Assembly (NCBI GenBank): GCA_035651055.1
Contig: DASRGK010000068.1
Location: 1-58,730, forward strand
DNA from: JAFKKF01 sp035651055
Lineage (GTDB): Bacteria; Pseudomonadota; Alphaproteobacteria; Rhizobiales; Kaistiaceae
DNA length: 58,730 nt
Direction: 5' to 3'
This document shows positions 45,694-54,015 of this stretch, one piece after another. The notes beneath the pieces were generated by a model. The model was not told where the DNA came from. It searched no databases and saw only the letters and a program-made list of their open reading frames with translations. Position 1 is the stretch's first letter. Each line of letters begins with the position of its first letter. The position numbers were made by a program, and so were the translations under genes.

Positions 45694-46720
45694 TCCGGCC
45701 ATTGAAACGGGCACTCATGAGATCGGCGACGTCCGTATCCAGGACGTCGTCGGGATCAAGGAACTCACCCCCCTCGAGCGGCTGGTCTCGAACCAGTCGT
45801 TCTGGGTGACGATCGCGCTCATCATCATTGTCGCGCTGATGAGCTACCTGCAGCCGCAGGCATTTTCGACGACCGAGAACTTCTTCAACATCACGCGCAA
45901 CTTCGCCTATATCGGCATCATGTCGGTCGGCATGGTCTGCGTGATCATTACCGGCGGCATCGACCTCTCCGTCGGCTCGACCATGGGCCTTGTCGGCGTC
46001 ATCTGCGGCGTCGTCCTGGAGGGCGGCAACCATTGGGCACTGGCGATCGTCGCCGGCCTCGCCGGCGGTCTTCTTGTCGGGCTGATCAACGGCCTCCTCA
46101 TCGCCTATGCGGGCCTTTCCGCATTCGTGGTGACGCTCGGCATGCTGTCGTTCGGGCGCTCGGTTGCGATCGTGCTTTCGGGCAACAAGATGCTGTACGA
46201 GTTCGGCCCCTACAAAGCCGGCTTCAAGGCGATCGGGGGCGGCGAAATGCTTGGCACCTCGAACATGGTCTGGGCGCTCATCATTCTGGCGGTCGCGATC
46301 GGGCTGGTCCTCAAGTACACCACCTGGGGACGGCATCTCTACTCCATCGGCGGGAACGAGCAGGCCGCCCGCCTGACCGGCGTTCCCGTCAATCGCGTCA
46401 AGCTGGAAGCCTACATGCTGACCGGGTTCACTGCGGCGGTCGCCGGCATCCTGGTGGTCGGCTGGCAGGGTTCTGCGATCAACGCCCTCGGAACCGGGTA
46501 CGAATTGAAGGTGATCGCCTCGACGGTGATCGGCGGTGCGAACCTGATGGGCGGCGAAGGCGGCACCTACGGCGCGTTCATCGGATCGGCGCTGCTCGAG
46601 GTGATCCGGAACTCGCTGCTCATGCAGGGGATAGATTCGAATTGGCAGGGCGCCTTCGTCGGCGTCTTCATCGTTCTCGCGGTTCTTCTCGAGAAGATCC
46701 GCGGGCGGCGGCGCGCATAG
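45686..46720 (+). CDS. Sugar ABC transporter permease (second system)
   Basis: A 344-residue RbsC-type permease with a longer cytoplasmic N-terminus (about 40 residues before the first helix). ITGGIDLSVGSTMGLVG (about 91-107), LLIAYAGLSAFVVTLGML and GRHLYSIGGNEQAARLTGV are the family blocks. It forms the pore with the overlapping ATPase gene product. The binding protein gene follows after 45 nt. Confidence 0.93.
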   Translation: MPDPAIETGTHEIGDVRIQDVVGIKELTPLERLVSNQSFWVTIALIIIVALMSYLQPQAFSTTENFFNITRNFAYIGIMSVGMVCVIITGGIDLSVGSTMGLVGVICGVVLEGGNHWALAIVAGLAGGLLVGLINGLLIAYAGLSAFVVTLGMLSFGRSVAIVLSGNKMLYEFGPYKAGFKAIGGGEMLGTSNMVWALIILAVAIGLVLKYTTWGRHLYSIGGNEQAARLTGVPVNRVKLEAYMLTGFTAAVAGILVVGWQGSAINALGTGYELKVIASTVIGGANLMGGEGGTYGAFIGSALLEVIRNSLLMQGIDSNWQGAFVGVFIVLAVLLEKIRGRRRA

Positions 46721-46765
46721 CCCGGCCAAGGGGCGATGGCGCGTCATATTGGGAGGAAGAAGAGT

Positions 46766-47794
46766 ATGCTGAAATATCTGACTACGGCCGCGTTCATCGC
46801 GGGTTCCATTGCCGTCGGACTCTCCGCGACGACCGCGGCGAGTGCGGCGGACAAGAAGCTCGTCATCGCGGTGGTGCCGAAGAACCTGAACAACCCGTTC
46901 TTCGACCAGGCCAAGCTCGGCTGCGAGAAGGCGGTCCAGGAAATCGGGGCCGACAAGGTCGAGTGCTTCTTCACCGGCCCCGGCGAGCACGGCGGCGGTG
47001 ACGAGGAAGCGCAGATCGTCGCCGACCTGATCGCCAAGGGCGTCGACGGCATTGGCGTGTCGCCGTCCAACGCCGCCGCGATGGCGAGCGTTCTTCCGGC
47101 GGCGAAGGAAAAGGGCATCCCGGTCCTGACCTGGGACTCCGACCTTCTGCCGGAGAACAAGGACCTGCGTCTCGCCTACATCGGCACGCACAACTATGAG
47201 ATCGGCGTGAACATCGCGAAGCTCGTCCAGAAGATCAAGCCGAAGGGCGGCAAGATCTGCATCCAGTCGGGTGGCGCGGCTGCGGCCAACCACAACGAGC
47301 GCATGCAGGGCATTCGCGACACGCTCGGCGGCATGACCGGGACGACTTCGCCCGGCACGCGCCTGACCGGCCAGAACGGGTGGACGGAAGTTGACGGCTG
47401 CCCGCTCTACACCAACGACGACTTCCCGCTCTCGGTCCAGCAGATGGAAGACATCCTCGGCAAGTACCCGGATCTGGATGCCTTCACTCCGACCGGCGGC
47501 TTCCCGCAGTTCGTTCCGGACGCCTATCGCGCAGTCGCCAGCAAGTACAAGGACAAGATCGCCTCCGGCGCTCTCGCTCTCGTCGTCGCCGACACGCTGC
47601 CCGTCCAGATCCAGCTGATGAAGGAAGGTCTCTCGGCCGGCCAGGTTGGCCAGCGGCCGTTCGAGATGGGCAACAAGGTCATTCATGCCATCTATGACAT
47701 GAAGGTGAATGGCAAGCCGGCCCCGGCGGATCCGACCTACACCGGCCTCGACGTCTGCACGCCCGAGACCGCGGATACGTGCGTCGGCAAGTAA
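46766..47794 (+). CDS. Sugar ABC transporter substrate-binding protein (second system)
   Basis: A 342-residue periplasmic binding protein. The signal peptide (MLKYLTTAAFIAGS to ASA) is about 30 residues. The mature part starts LVIAVVPKNLNNPFFDQA and has GVDGIGVSPSNAAAMASVL, WDSDLLPENKDLRLAYIG and, near the C-terminus, four cysteines in pairs (VECFF, KICIQ, DGCPL, LDVCTPETADTC) that could form disulfides. It is closer to the larger LsrB/inositol-type binders than to RbsB. GGGAGGA lies about 9 nt upstream. A strong terminator follows. Confidence 0.92.
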   Translation: MLKYLTTAAFIAGSIAVGLSATTAASAADKKLVIAVVPKNLNNPFFDQAKLGCEKAVQEIGADKVECFFTGPGEHGGGDEEAQIVADLIAKGVDGIGVSPSNAAAMASVLPAAKEKGIPVLTWDSDLLPENKDLRLAYIGTHNYEIGVNIAKLVQKIKPKGGKICIQSGGAAAANHNERMQGIRDTLGGMTGTTSPGTRLTGQNGWTEVDGCPLYTNDDFPLSVQQMEDILGKYPDLDAFTPTGGFPQFVPDAYRAVASKYKDKIASGALALVVADTLPVQIQLMKEGLSAGQVGQRPFEMGNKVIHAIYDMKVNGKPAPADPTYTGLDVCTPETADTCVGK

Positions 47795-47824
47795 CGGTTC
47801 GCCGTTGCTAAGCTAGAAGATCGA

Positions 47825-47854
47825 CGGGCGGGGACTTCGGTCTCCGCCCGTTTT
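47825..47854 (+). terminator. Terminator of the second ABC operon
   Basis: An 11-bp stem (47825-47835 with 47840-47850, one G-U pair) is capped by a very stable C(TTCG)G tetraloop and followed by TTTT. It lies 30 nt after the binding-protein stop. Confidence 0.9.
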
Positions 47855-47886
47855 GCATCGGCGGAACGGTTCGTTCGCTCCGCCGG

Positions 47887-47900
47887 GGAACGTCCGTTCC
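47887..47900. promoter_or_regulatory. IolR-like site before the RpiR regulator gene
   Basis: GGAACGTCCGTTCC is a perfect GGAA-N6-TTCC repeat located 26 nt before the regulator start codon, suggesting autoregulation. A weaker GGAA-N7-TTCG copy lies at 47863-47877. Confidence 0.65.
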
Positions 47901-47925
47901 GCTGTGCCACGAACTGGAGGCCGGC

Positions 47926-48771
47926 ATGTCGGCGCCGCAGCCGCCGCGCAGTTTCGAGGGCCTGAAGGATCTGCTGCTCGCGCGGCGGGATGAGCTGCCG
48001 CGGCGGCTGGTTCAGGTCGCCGCGTTCGCGCTCGAGAATCCCGACGAGATCGCCTTCGGGACGGTCGCCAGCGTGGCCAGCCAGGCGAAGGTCCAGCCAT
48101 CGACGCTCATCCGTTTCGCCCAGACCATCGGCTACGCCGGCTTCACCGACCTGCAGGACGTGTTTCGTGCGCAGCTCAAGTCGCGCTGGCCCGATTATCG
48201 CGAGCGCATCGCCCGGTTGGGCGACCGAAAGGTCAAGGGCAAGACGCCGGCCGGCGATCTGCTCGAAGGGTTCACCGAGAGTGCTCTCGCCTCGATCGAG
48301 CGGGTCCGGTCGAGCGTGTCCGACGAGGAGCTCGACCGAGCGGCCGCAATCCTGGCCGCGGCAGACACGATCCTGCTTCTCGGACTTCGCCGCGCGTTTC
48401 CGGTCTGCGCCTACCTGGCCTATGCGCTCGGCAAGCTCGGGCTCCGCGCCCATCTCGTCGACCAGGTCGGCGCGCTCGCACCGGAGCAGGTCGGCGGCGC
48501 CGGCAAGAACGACGCGCTGGTCGCAGTCAGTTTCACCCCCTACTGGCCGATGACGGTCGAACTCACCCGCCAGGCGGCGGAGCGGAAGGTGCCGGTCATC
48601 GCGATCACCGACAGTCCCTTCTCGCCCCTGGCGCCGAGCGCCACGGTCCAGCTCGAGATCGTCGAGGCGGACTATTCCGGCTTCCGTTCGCTTTCCGCGA
48701 CGCTCTGCGTCGCCATGGCGCTGGCGGTCGCGGCCGGAGCAAGGCGTGGCGTTTCGAGCCCGGCCGAATAG
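47926..48771 (+). CDS. RpiR-family regulator, probable IolR
   Basis: A 281-residue transcription factor. An N-terminal HTH_6 domain (about 8-85: AFALENPDEIAFGTVASVAS, PSTLIRFAQTIGY) is followed by a SIS sugar-phosphate domain (about 125-260: ADTILLLGLRRAFPVCAYLA, VAVSFTPYWPMTVELTRQAA). RpiR proteins of this type, called IolR in rhizobia, repress inositol genes and respond to a phosphorylated inositol breakdown product. GGAGG lies upstream of the ATG. Four matching operator-like repeats in the island support this role. Confidence 0.85.
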   Translation: MSAPQPPRSFEGLKDLLLARRDELPRRLVQVAAFALENPDEIAFGTVASVASQAKVQPSTLIRFAQTIGYAGFTDLQDVFRAQLKSRWPDYRERIARLGDRKVKGKTPAGDLLEGFTESALASIERVRSSVSDEELDRAAAILAAADTILLLGLRRAFPVCAYLAYALGKLGLRAHLVDQVGALAPEQVGGAGKNDALVAVSFTPYWPMTVELTRQAAERKVPVIAITDSPFSPLAPSATVQLEIVEADYSGFRSLSATLCVAMALAVAAGARRGVSSPAE

Positions 48772-48772
48772 C

Positions 48773-49312
48773 CTAGGCGCCGCCGATCGCCTGCCGGAAC
48801 TCGGCAAGCAGCCGCTCGTCGCTCCAGTGATTGGCCGCGAGCCAGTCCGGCGCCGTCGCGACCTCCTCGACCGAGGCCGGGACCCAGCCGACGCGGATGA
48901 CCGTGGCGCGCCGCGGCGGCACGCCGTACATCGCGGCAAGCGCTTCCAGCACCCGCCGCGAGTGACCATAGACGCTGACCGGCAAGCCCTCCCCCGGCCC
49001 GGCCCAATCCGACGAGGCGACGATCAGGTGGCCGATCCTGGCCGCCTGGGCGGCCAGGAGAAGCCGCAGCGAATAGCCAATCGCCTGCCAATGGACCGCG
49101 TCGGGGGCGTCGATCCCGGATCCCGCAGCAAGGTGGATGAGCGTCGTTGCCCCCGCGAGCGCACCGCGGAGGGGCTCCGCGCCGTAGTCGGCATCGGCAA
49201 GGTCGACGACGACGTCGGCGCCGGGCCTCCGGTCGATGCCGATCGCACCGGGAAAGGCGCGCATCAGGCGCGCGCCGATCCTGCCCTGCGATCCGACGAC
49301 GACGACCTTCAC
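48773..49312 (-). CDS. Short NAD(P)-dependent epimerase/dehydratase-like protein
   Basis: A 179-residue extended-SDR-like protein with an N-terminal Rossmann loop VGSQGRIGARL (7-17) and IHLAAGSG. It resembles uronate dehydrogenase-type proteins but is about 80 residues shorter. The catalytic YxxxK position reads YGHSR (Y115, R119), so the lysine is replaced by arginine. It ends 2 nt after the convergent RpiR gene and lies 8 nt downstream of iolG in the same direction. It may be a reduced or specialised oxidoreductase, or a non-catalytic relic. Confidence 0.7.
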   Translation of the reverse strand: MKVVVVGSQGRIGARLMRAFPGAIGIDRRPGADVVVDLADADYGAEPLRGALAGATTLIHLAAGSGIDAPDAVHWQAIGYSLRLLLAAQAARIGHLIVASSDWAGPGEGLPVSVYGHSRRVLEALAAMYGVPPRRATVIRVGWVPASVEEVATAPDWLAANHWSDERLLAEFRQAIGGA

Positions 49313-49319
49313 CGCCGGA

Positions 49320-50306
49320 TCAGAATTTCACCGGCTGCCCGGTCCTGTGCGACTCGGTGGAGGCGTCGGCGAGGCGCTGCGCCATCAGGCCGTCCTCGCC
49401 GGACGGCGACGGCTTCTTGCCTTTGGTCACCGCGTCGATGAAAGCGGCGAGCTCCATGCGGTAGGCGTCGGCATAGCGCTCAAGGAAGAAGTTCTGCACG
49501 GGATCCCGGGTGAAGCCGCCCTTCCCAGCCACTTCGAGCGTGGTCTCGTGGATGTTGCCGGCGCGCAGCATGCCCTCGGAGCCGTGCACCTCGATGCGCT
49601 GGTCGTAGCCGTAGGTGGCACGGCGCGAGCAGGAAATCTGGCAGAGCTTCCCGGAGGCGGTCTTCAGCATGACCATGGCCGTATCGACATCGCCGGCGGC
49701 GCCGATCGCCTTGTCGACCATGACCGAGCCGACGGCGTGAACCTCGGTCGGCTCTTCGCCGAGAAGGAAGCGGGCCATGTCGAGATCGTGGATCATCATG
49801 TCGCGATAAAGACCGCCGGAGCGCTCGATATAGGAGACCGGCGGCGGGCCGGGATCGCGCGAAATGATGGTGACCATCTCGACCTGGCCGACGGCGCCCT
49901 TGTCGAGCCGCGCCTTGAGGGCGGCGAAGTTCGGATCGAAGCGGCGGTTGAACCCGATCATCAGCGGGATGCCGGCAGCCTCGACGACCTTCAGGCACGA
50001 GACGATGCGCTTGGCGTCGAGGTCGACCGGCTTCTCGCAGAACACCGCCTTCTTCGTGGCCGCGCATTTCTCGATGAGGGTCGCGTGCGTATCGGTCGGC
50101 GTGCCGATCAGCACCGCATCGATGTCGCTGGCGGCGATGATCTCGGCGACGGTGCGCACCGAAGCTCCCGTCTGCTCGGCCAGGCTCTTGGCCGCGGCCG
50201 GATCGGCGTCGGCGAGCGCGACGAGCTGCGCGCCGGGCGACCGCGCAATATTGCCGCCGTGAATCTTGCCGATGCGCCCGGCCCCAAGCAGTCCGAAGCG
50301 GACCAT
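49320..50306 (-). CDS. iolG: Inositol 2-dehydrogenase
   Basis: A 328-residue Gfo/Idh/MocA oxidoreductase that oxidises myo-inositol to scyllo-inosose, the first catabolic step. The NAD-binding loop FGLLGAGRIGKIH begins at residue 3. The catalytic lysine lies in FCEKPVDLD (about 94-102), and the C-terminal block has RSGGLYRDMMIHDLDMARF with the conserved Asp and His. GGGAGG lies 5 nt upstream of the ATG at 50306, which is better than the longer start. It is divergent from iolC. Confidence 0.9.
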   Translation of the reverse strand: MVRFGLLGAGRIGKIHGGNIARSPGAQLVALADADPAAAKSLAEQTGASVRTVAEIIAASDIDAVLIGTPTDTHATLIEKCAATKKAVFCEKPVDLDAKRIVSCLKVVEAAGIPLMIGFNRRFDPNFAALKARLDKGAVGQVEMVTIISRDPGPPPVSYIERSGGLYRDMMIHDLDMARFLLGEEPTEVHAVGSVMVDKAIGAAGDVDTAMVMLKTASGKLCQISCSRRATYGYDQRIEVHGSEGMLRAGNIHETTLEVAGKGGFTRDPVQNFFLERYADAYRMELAAFIDAVTKGKKPSPSGEDGLMAQRLADASTESHRTGQPVKF

Positions 50307-50321
50307 AACGTCCTCCCTCAT

Positions 50322-50335
50322 GGAACGAAAATTCT
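50322..50335. promoter_or_regulatory. IolR-like site between iolG and iolC
   Basis: GGAACGAAAATTCT (GGAA-N6-TTCT) lies in the 123-bp divergent region, 16 nt before the iolG start. A TTGACG (50339-50344) just beyond it could be the iolC -35 box. One bound site could control both directions. Confidence 0.6.
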
Positions 50336-50429
50336 GAATTGACGCTGGTTTAGAACCTATGTTTCATGGCTTGTAAACAGCGTCGGCGCCGAAGTCCGGC
50401 GATCATACCCCGGGAGGAGTGGGAAGCGA

Positions 50430-52349
50430 ATGTCACGGCCGGAAACGGCTCTCGACGTCATTGCCATCGGCCGTTCCTCCGTCGATCTCTACGGCAAGCA
50501 GATCGGCTCGCGGCTGGAAGATATTTCCTCCTTCACCAAGGCTGTCGGCGGCTGCCCGACGAACATCGCGATCGGCGCGGCGCGGCTCGGTCTCAAAGCC
50601 GGCGTGATCACCGGGGTCGGCGACGAGCCGATGGGCCGCTTCATCCGCGAACAGCTCGAACGCGAGGGGGTGGTCACGCGGGGCGTCAAGACCGACAGGC
50701 AGAGGCTGACCGCGCTGGTGCTCCTTTCGGTCGAGAGCGACCACGCCTTTCCGCTCATCTTCTTCCGCGAGAACTGCGCCGACATGGCGCTTTCCGAGGC
50801 CGATATCGACGATGGGTTCATCGCCTCGGCGAAGGCGGTGCTGGTCACCGGCACGCACTTCTCCAAGCCGAACACCGACGCGGCGCAGCGCAAGGCAATG
50901 CGCCTCGCCAAGGCCAACGGGTCTCGGGTCGTCTTCGATATCGACTATCGCCCGAATCTCTGGGGTCTTGCCGGGCATGGCGCGGGCGAGTCGCGCTACA
51001 TTCGTTCCGAGCGCGTATCCGAGCACCTGATGACCGTGGTGCCCTCCTGCGACCTGATCGTGGGCACCGAAGAAGAGGTCCTGATCGCCGGCGGGGGGGA
51101 CGACATTCTGGCCGCGCTCCGCCGCATCCGGGCGGCGTCCCCGGCGACAATCGTGCTGAAGCGCGGGCCAATGGGCTGCGTCGTCTTCGAGGGCGCAATC
51201 CCCGATACGATCGAGGGCGGCGTCATCGGCAAGGGCTTCCCGGTCGAAGTGTTCAACGTTCTGGGCGCCGGCGATGCCTTCATGGCGGGGTTCCTGCGCG
51301 GCTGGCTGCGCGGGGAACCGGTCGCAACCGCCGCGACATGGGCGAATGCCTGCGGCGCTTTCGCCGTCTCCCGGCTCCTCTGTTCGCCGGAATATCCGAC
51401 CTTCGAGGAGCTGTCGCATTTCCTAGCCCATGGCAGCAGCGAGCGCGCGCTGCGCAAGGACGAAGCCCTCAATCACATCCACTGGGCGAAGACGCGGCGG
51501 GCTCAGCCGGCATCGCTCATGGCGCTTGCCATCGATCACCGCTCGCAGCTCGAGGTGATCGCGGACCGGGCCGGCGTCCCGCGGTCACGGATCAACGGCT
51601 TCAAGACGCTGGCCGTCGCTGCCGCGGCGGAGGTCGCCGGTGGACGGCCAGGCTACGGCGTGCTGCTCGACGAAACGTATGGCCGGGAGGCTCTCTTCGC
51701 CGCGGCGCGGCAACCGTTCTGGATCGGGCGGCCGGTGGAGCTGCCGGGGTCGCGTCCGGTCCGGTTCGAATTCGGCAACGACATCGGTGACCGCCTGGCG
51801 GAATGGCCGGTGACGCACACGGTGAAATGCCTAGCCTTCATCCATCCCGACGACGACCGCGCGCTGATGGAGGATCAGATCGCGACGCTGAGGACCGTCT
51901 ATGACGCGGCGCGGAAGAACAATCTCGAACTGCTCATCGAGATAATTTCGAGCCGGCACGGCGTTGTCGGCGACACGACTACCGCGGGCGTGCTCCATGC
52001 GATCTACGCCGCCGGGATCAGGCCGGACTGGTGGAAACTCGAGCCGCAGCCCTCGGCGGCTGCGTGGCGGAACGTCGAGGCCGCGATCGTCGACAACGAC
52101 CGCTGGTGCCGCGGCGTCGTGCTCCTCGGCCTCGAAGCGCCGGAGGAAGAGCTGGAGGCGGCATTCGCTGCCGCGGCGGCTGCGCCGATCGTCAAGGGCT
52201 TCGCCGTCGGCCGGACGATCTTCAACGATGCCGCCGAAAAATGGCTCGCCGGTGCCATCGACGACCGCGCGGCCATCGCCGATATGGCGTCGCGGTTCGG
52301 CCGCCTCACACGCGCCTGGGAGCGTGCGGGCGGCGCCCGAGCGGCGTAG
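50430..52349 (+). CDS. iolC: 5-dehydro-2-deoxygluconokinase fused to DUF2090 aldolase-like domain
   Basis: A 639-residue two-domain protein of inositol catabolism. Residues 1-330 are a PfkB kinase (VGGCPTNIAIGAARLGLKAG at 39-58; catalytic base D282 in NVLGAGDAFMAGF), phosphorylating 2-deoxy-5-keto-gluconate. Residues about 340-639 are a DUF2090 domain (SLMALAIDHRSQLEVIAD; GVLLDETYGREALFAA) related to class I aldolases, probably the following cleavage step (IolJ function). This fusion is the usual form in alphaproteobacteria. A GGGAGGAG site precedes the start. iolB follows after 37 nt. Confidence 0.95.
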   Translation: MSRPETALDVIAIGRSSVDLYGKQIGSRLEDISSFTKAVGGCPTNIAIGAARLGLKAGVITGVGDEPMGRFIREQLEREGVVTRGVKTDRQRLTALVLLSVESDHAFPLIFFRENCADMALSEADIDDGFIASAKAVLVTGTHFSKPNTDAAQRKAMRLAKANGSRVVFDIDYRPNLWGLAGHGAGESRYIRSERVSEHLMTVVPSCDLIVGTEEEVLIAGGGDDILAALRRIRAASPATIVLKRGPMGCVVFEGAIPDTIEGGVIGKGFPVEVFNVLGAGDAFMAGFLRGWLRGEPVATAATWANACGAFAVSRLLCSPEYPTFEELSHFLAHGSSERALRKDEALNHIHWAKTRRAQPASLMALAIDHRSQLEVIADRAGVPRSRINGFKTLAVAAAAEVAGGRPGYGVLLDETYGREALFAAARQPFWIGRPVELPGSRPVRFEFGNDIGDRLAEWPVTHTVKCLAFIHPDDDRALMEDQIATLRTVYDAARKNNLELLIEIISSRHGVVGDTTTAGVLHAIYAAGIRPDWWKLEPQPSAAAWRNVEAAIVDNDRWCRGVVLLGLEAPEEELEAAFAAAAAAPIVKGFAVGRTIFNDAAEKWLAGAIDDRAAIADMASRFGRLTRAWERAGGARAA

Positions 52350-52386
52350 GATTGCTCCGCCCCTTCACCAGCGCAGCGCCAGAGCC

Positions 52387-53190
52387 ATGACCCGTCTCCA
52401 CATTCGCCCTCACCCGCCCGACCGGGGCCATCGCGTCGTCAGCGTCACGCCGGCCAGCGCGGGCTGGGAATATGTCGGCTTCGACCTCTACAGGATCGCG
52501 CCGGGAGAGACGGCGGCGGCCGAGACCGGCGAGCGCGAGCATTGCCTTGTTTTCATCGGCGGCAAGGGCGCGGTTGAGGCTGGAGGCGAGCGATTCGGCG
52601 AAGTCGGAGGTCGCCCTGATCCGTTTGCCGGCAAGGCGGACGCAGTTTATGTCCCGGCCGGCGTATCCTGGAAGCTACGGGCGACGACGCCGGTCGAACT
52701 GGCGGTCTGCTCGTCGCCCGGAAAGCCCGGCAGCCGCCCTCCCCGGCGCATCGGACCCGACAGTCATGCGGTGATGACCCGCGGTAAGGGCAACAACGTC
52801 CGCTACGTCACGGACATCATCAACGAATCCGACCCGGCGGACAGCTTGCTGGTCGTCGAAGTCATCACGCCGGCCGGCAACGCTTCCAGCTATCCGCCGC
52901 ACAAGCACGACCGGGACGCGTTTCCCGAGGAGACGCGCCTGGAGGAGGTTTACTACCACCGGCTCAACCCGAGGCAGGGCTTCGGCTTCCAGCGGATCTA
53001 CACGGACGACCGGTCGCTCGACGTGTCGATGACCATCGAGGATGGCGACGTGACGCTGGTGCCGCGCGGTTATCACCCCTGCGCGGCGCTGCACGGGTAC
53101 GACCTCTACTATCTCAACGTCATGGCGGGGCCGCGGCGCCAATGGCGCTTCTTCAACGATCCCGCCCACGAATGGATGCTGAAGGCCTGA
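52387..53190 (+). CDS. iolB: 5-deoxy-glucuronate isomerase
   Basis: A 267-residue bicupin enzyme that converts 5-deoxy-glucuronate to 2-deoxy-5-keto-gluconate. The metal-binding motif is SSYPPHKHDRD with EEVYYHRLNP downstream (about 168-200), followed by LVPRGYHPCAALHGYDLYYLN. It directly follows iolC. iolD and iolE, which supply the substrate steps before it, are not in this window, so the pathway must be completed elsewhere in the genome. Confidence 0.95.
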   Translation: MTRLHIRPHPPDRGHRVVSVTPASAGWEYVGFDLYRIAPGETAAAETGEREHCLVFIGGKGAVEAGGERFGEVGGRPDPFAGKADAVYVPAGVSWKLRATTPVELAVCSSPGKPGSRPPRRIGPDSHAVMTRGKGNNVRYVTDIINESDPADSLLVVEVITPAGNASSYPPHKHDRDAFPEETRLEEVYYHRLNPRQGFGFQRIYTDDRSLDVSMTIEDGDVTLVPRGYHPCAALHGYDLYYLNVMAGPRRQWRFFNDPAHEWMLKA

Positions 53191-53200
53191 CGCGCCAACC

Positions 53201-53674
53201 ATGCCGGTCCAAAGCGCCGGGTTGCTCCTTTACCGTCTGACGCCCGGCGGGCCCGAGGTTTTCCTGGTCCACCCCGGAGGGCCGTTCTGGGCCAAGAAGG
53301 ACGCCGGCGCCTGGTCGATCCCCAAAGGCGTCTGCGGACCCGGTGAGGATCCGCTGGCGGCGGCCAGGCGCGAATTCAGGGAAGAAACCGGGGTCGCGCC
53401 GCCGGAAGGGCCGTTCCTTCCCTTGGGGAGCTTTCGGCAGCCGGGCGGCAAGGTGGTCACCGCCTTTGCGGCACAAGGCGACCTCGATCCGACCAAGCTG
53501 ACCAGCAACATGTTCGATCTGGAATGGCCGCCGAAGTCCGGACGAATCGCGCGCTTCCCCGAGGTCGACCGGGGCGCATGGTTCGGCCTGAAGGAGGCCG
53601 AAATCCGCCTTCTCAAGGGCCAGACGCCGATCCTCGCCGCACTCAGATCGGCGGCTTTTTCACGAATTGGTTAA
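53201..53674 (+). CDS. NUDIX hydrolase
   Basis: A 157-residue NUDIX protein. The box is GPGEDPLAAARREFREETGV (about 46-65), with all catalytic glutamates. The N-terminal strand SAGLLLYRLTPGGPEVFLVH and WSIPKGV are typical of the diadenosine polyphosphate/ADP-ribose-like subgroup. The specific nucleotide substrate cannot be told. It starts 10 nt after iolB and may be read from the same transcript. Confidence 0.88.
   Translation: MPVQSAGLLLYRLTPGGPEVFLVHPGGPFWAKKDAGAWSIPKGVCGPGEDPLAAARREFREETGVAPPEGPFLPLGSFRQPGGKVVTAFAAQGDLDPTKLTSNMFDLEWPPKSGRIARFPEVDRGAWFGLKEAEIRLLKGQTPILAALRSAAFSRIG
53636..53660 (+). terminator. Weak terminator overlapping the NUDIX 3' end
   Basis: GCCGC (53636-53640) pairs with GCGGC (53651-53655) and is followed by TTTTT, all within the last codons of the NUDIX gene. 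The stem is short, so efficiency is uncertain. Confidence 0.35.
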
Positions 53675-53849
53675 GAAAGCGTCAGCTTTTCTGCCGCATC
53701 GCAGCAGAAACGCGCAGTTTTTATTGCTCTGCACAAAGCGGGCGGCAGATATGCATGATTGGCGCTCCAAATGACTGAGCTATGCACTTACCTTTCGCGT
53801 CGGCAATGGTCGTTCCCCATAGCCACGAGATTGCAGAAAGGCTGCCACC

Positions 53850-54002
53850 ATGAACAACGCACTTGTCCGCACCTACAAGAACTGGCGGAAGTACCGCGAC
53901 ACCTACAACGAGCTGATGCGGCTGACGACCCGCGAGCTCGAGGATCTCGGGATCAATCGCGCCGACATCCCCGCCATCGCGCGCCAGCACGCTCGCGCGT
54001 AG
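53850..54002 (+). CDS. Small DUF1127 protein
   Basis: A 50-residue basic protein (MNNALVRTYKNWRKYRDTYN and onward) with the DUF1127 pattern of an Arg/Lys-rich helix followed by TTRELEDLGINRADIPAIAR. Small DUF1127 proteins are induced by stress and, in Rhodobacter, are encoded with the CcsR sRNAs and affect RNA turnover. The 175-bp region upstream must hold the promoter. Three stacked hairpins with anti-Shine-Dalgarno loops follow immediately, so the gene and RNA are likely one transcript. Confidence 0.85.
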   Translation: MNNALVRTYKNWRKYRDTYNELMRLTTRELEDLGINRADIPAIARQHARA

Positions 54003-54015
54003 CACGCATTCGCCT

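Noticed and set aside
47863..47877. Fifth IolR-like site
   Set aside because: GGAA-N7-TTCG has the wrong spacing and one wrong base.
53815..53822. Heat-shock (sigma-32-like) promoter before the DUF1127 gene
   Set aside because: CCCCATAG fits a -10, but no CTTGAA-like -35 lies at a proper distance. It is too weak to call.
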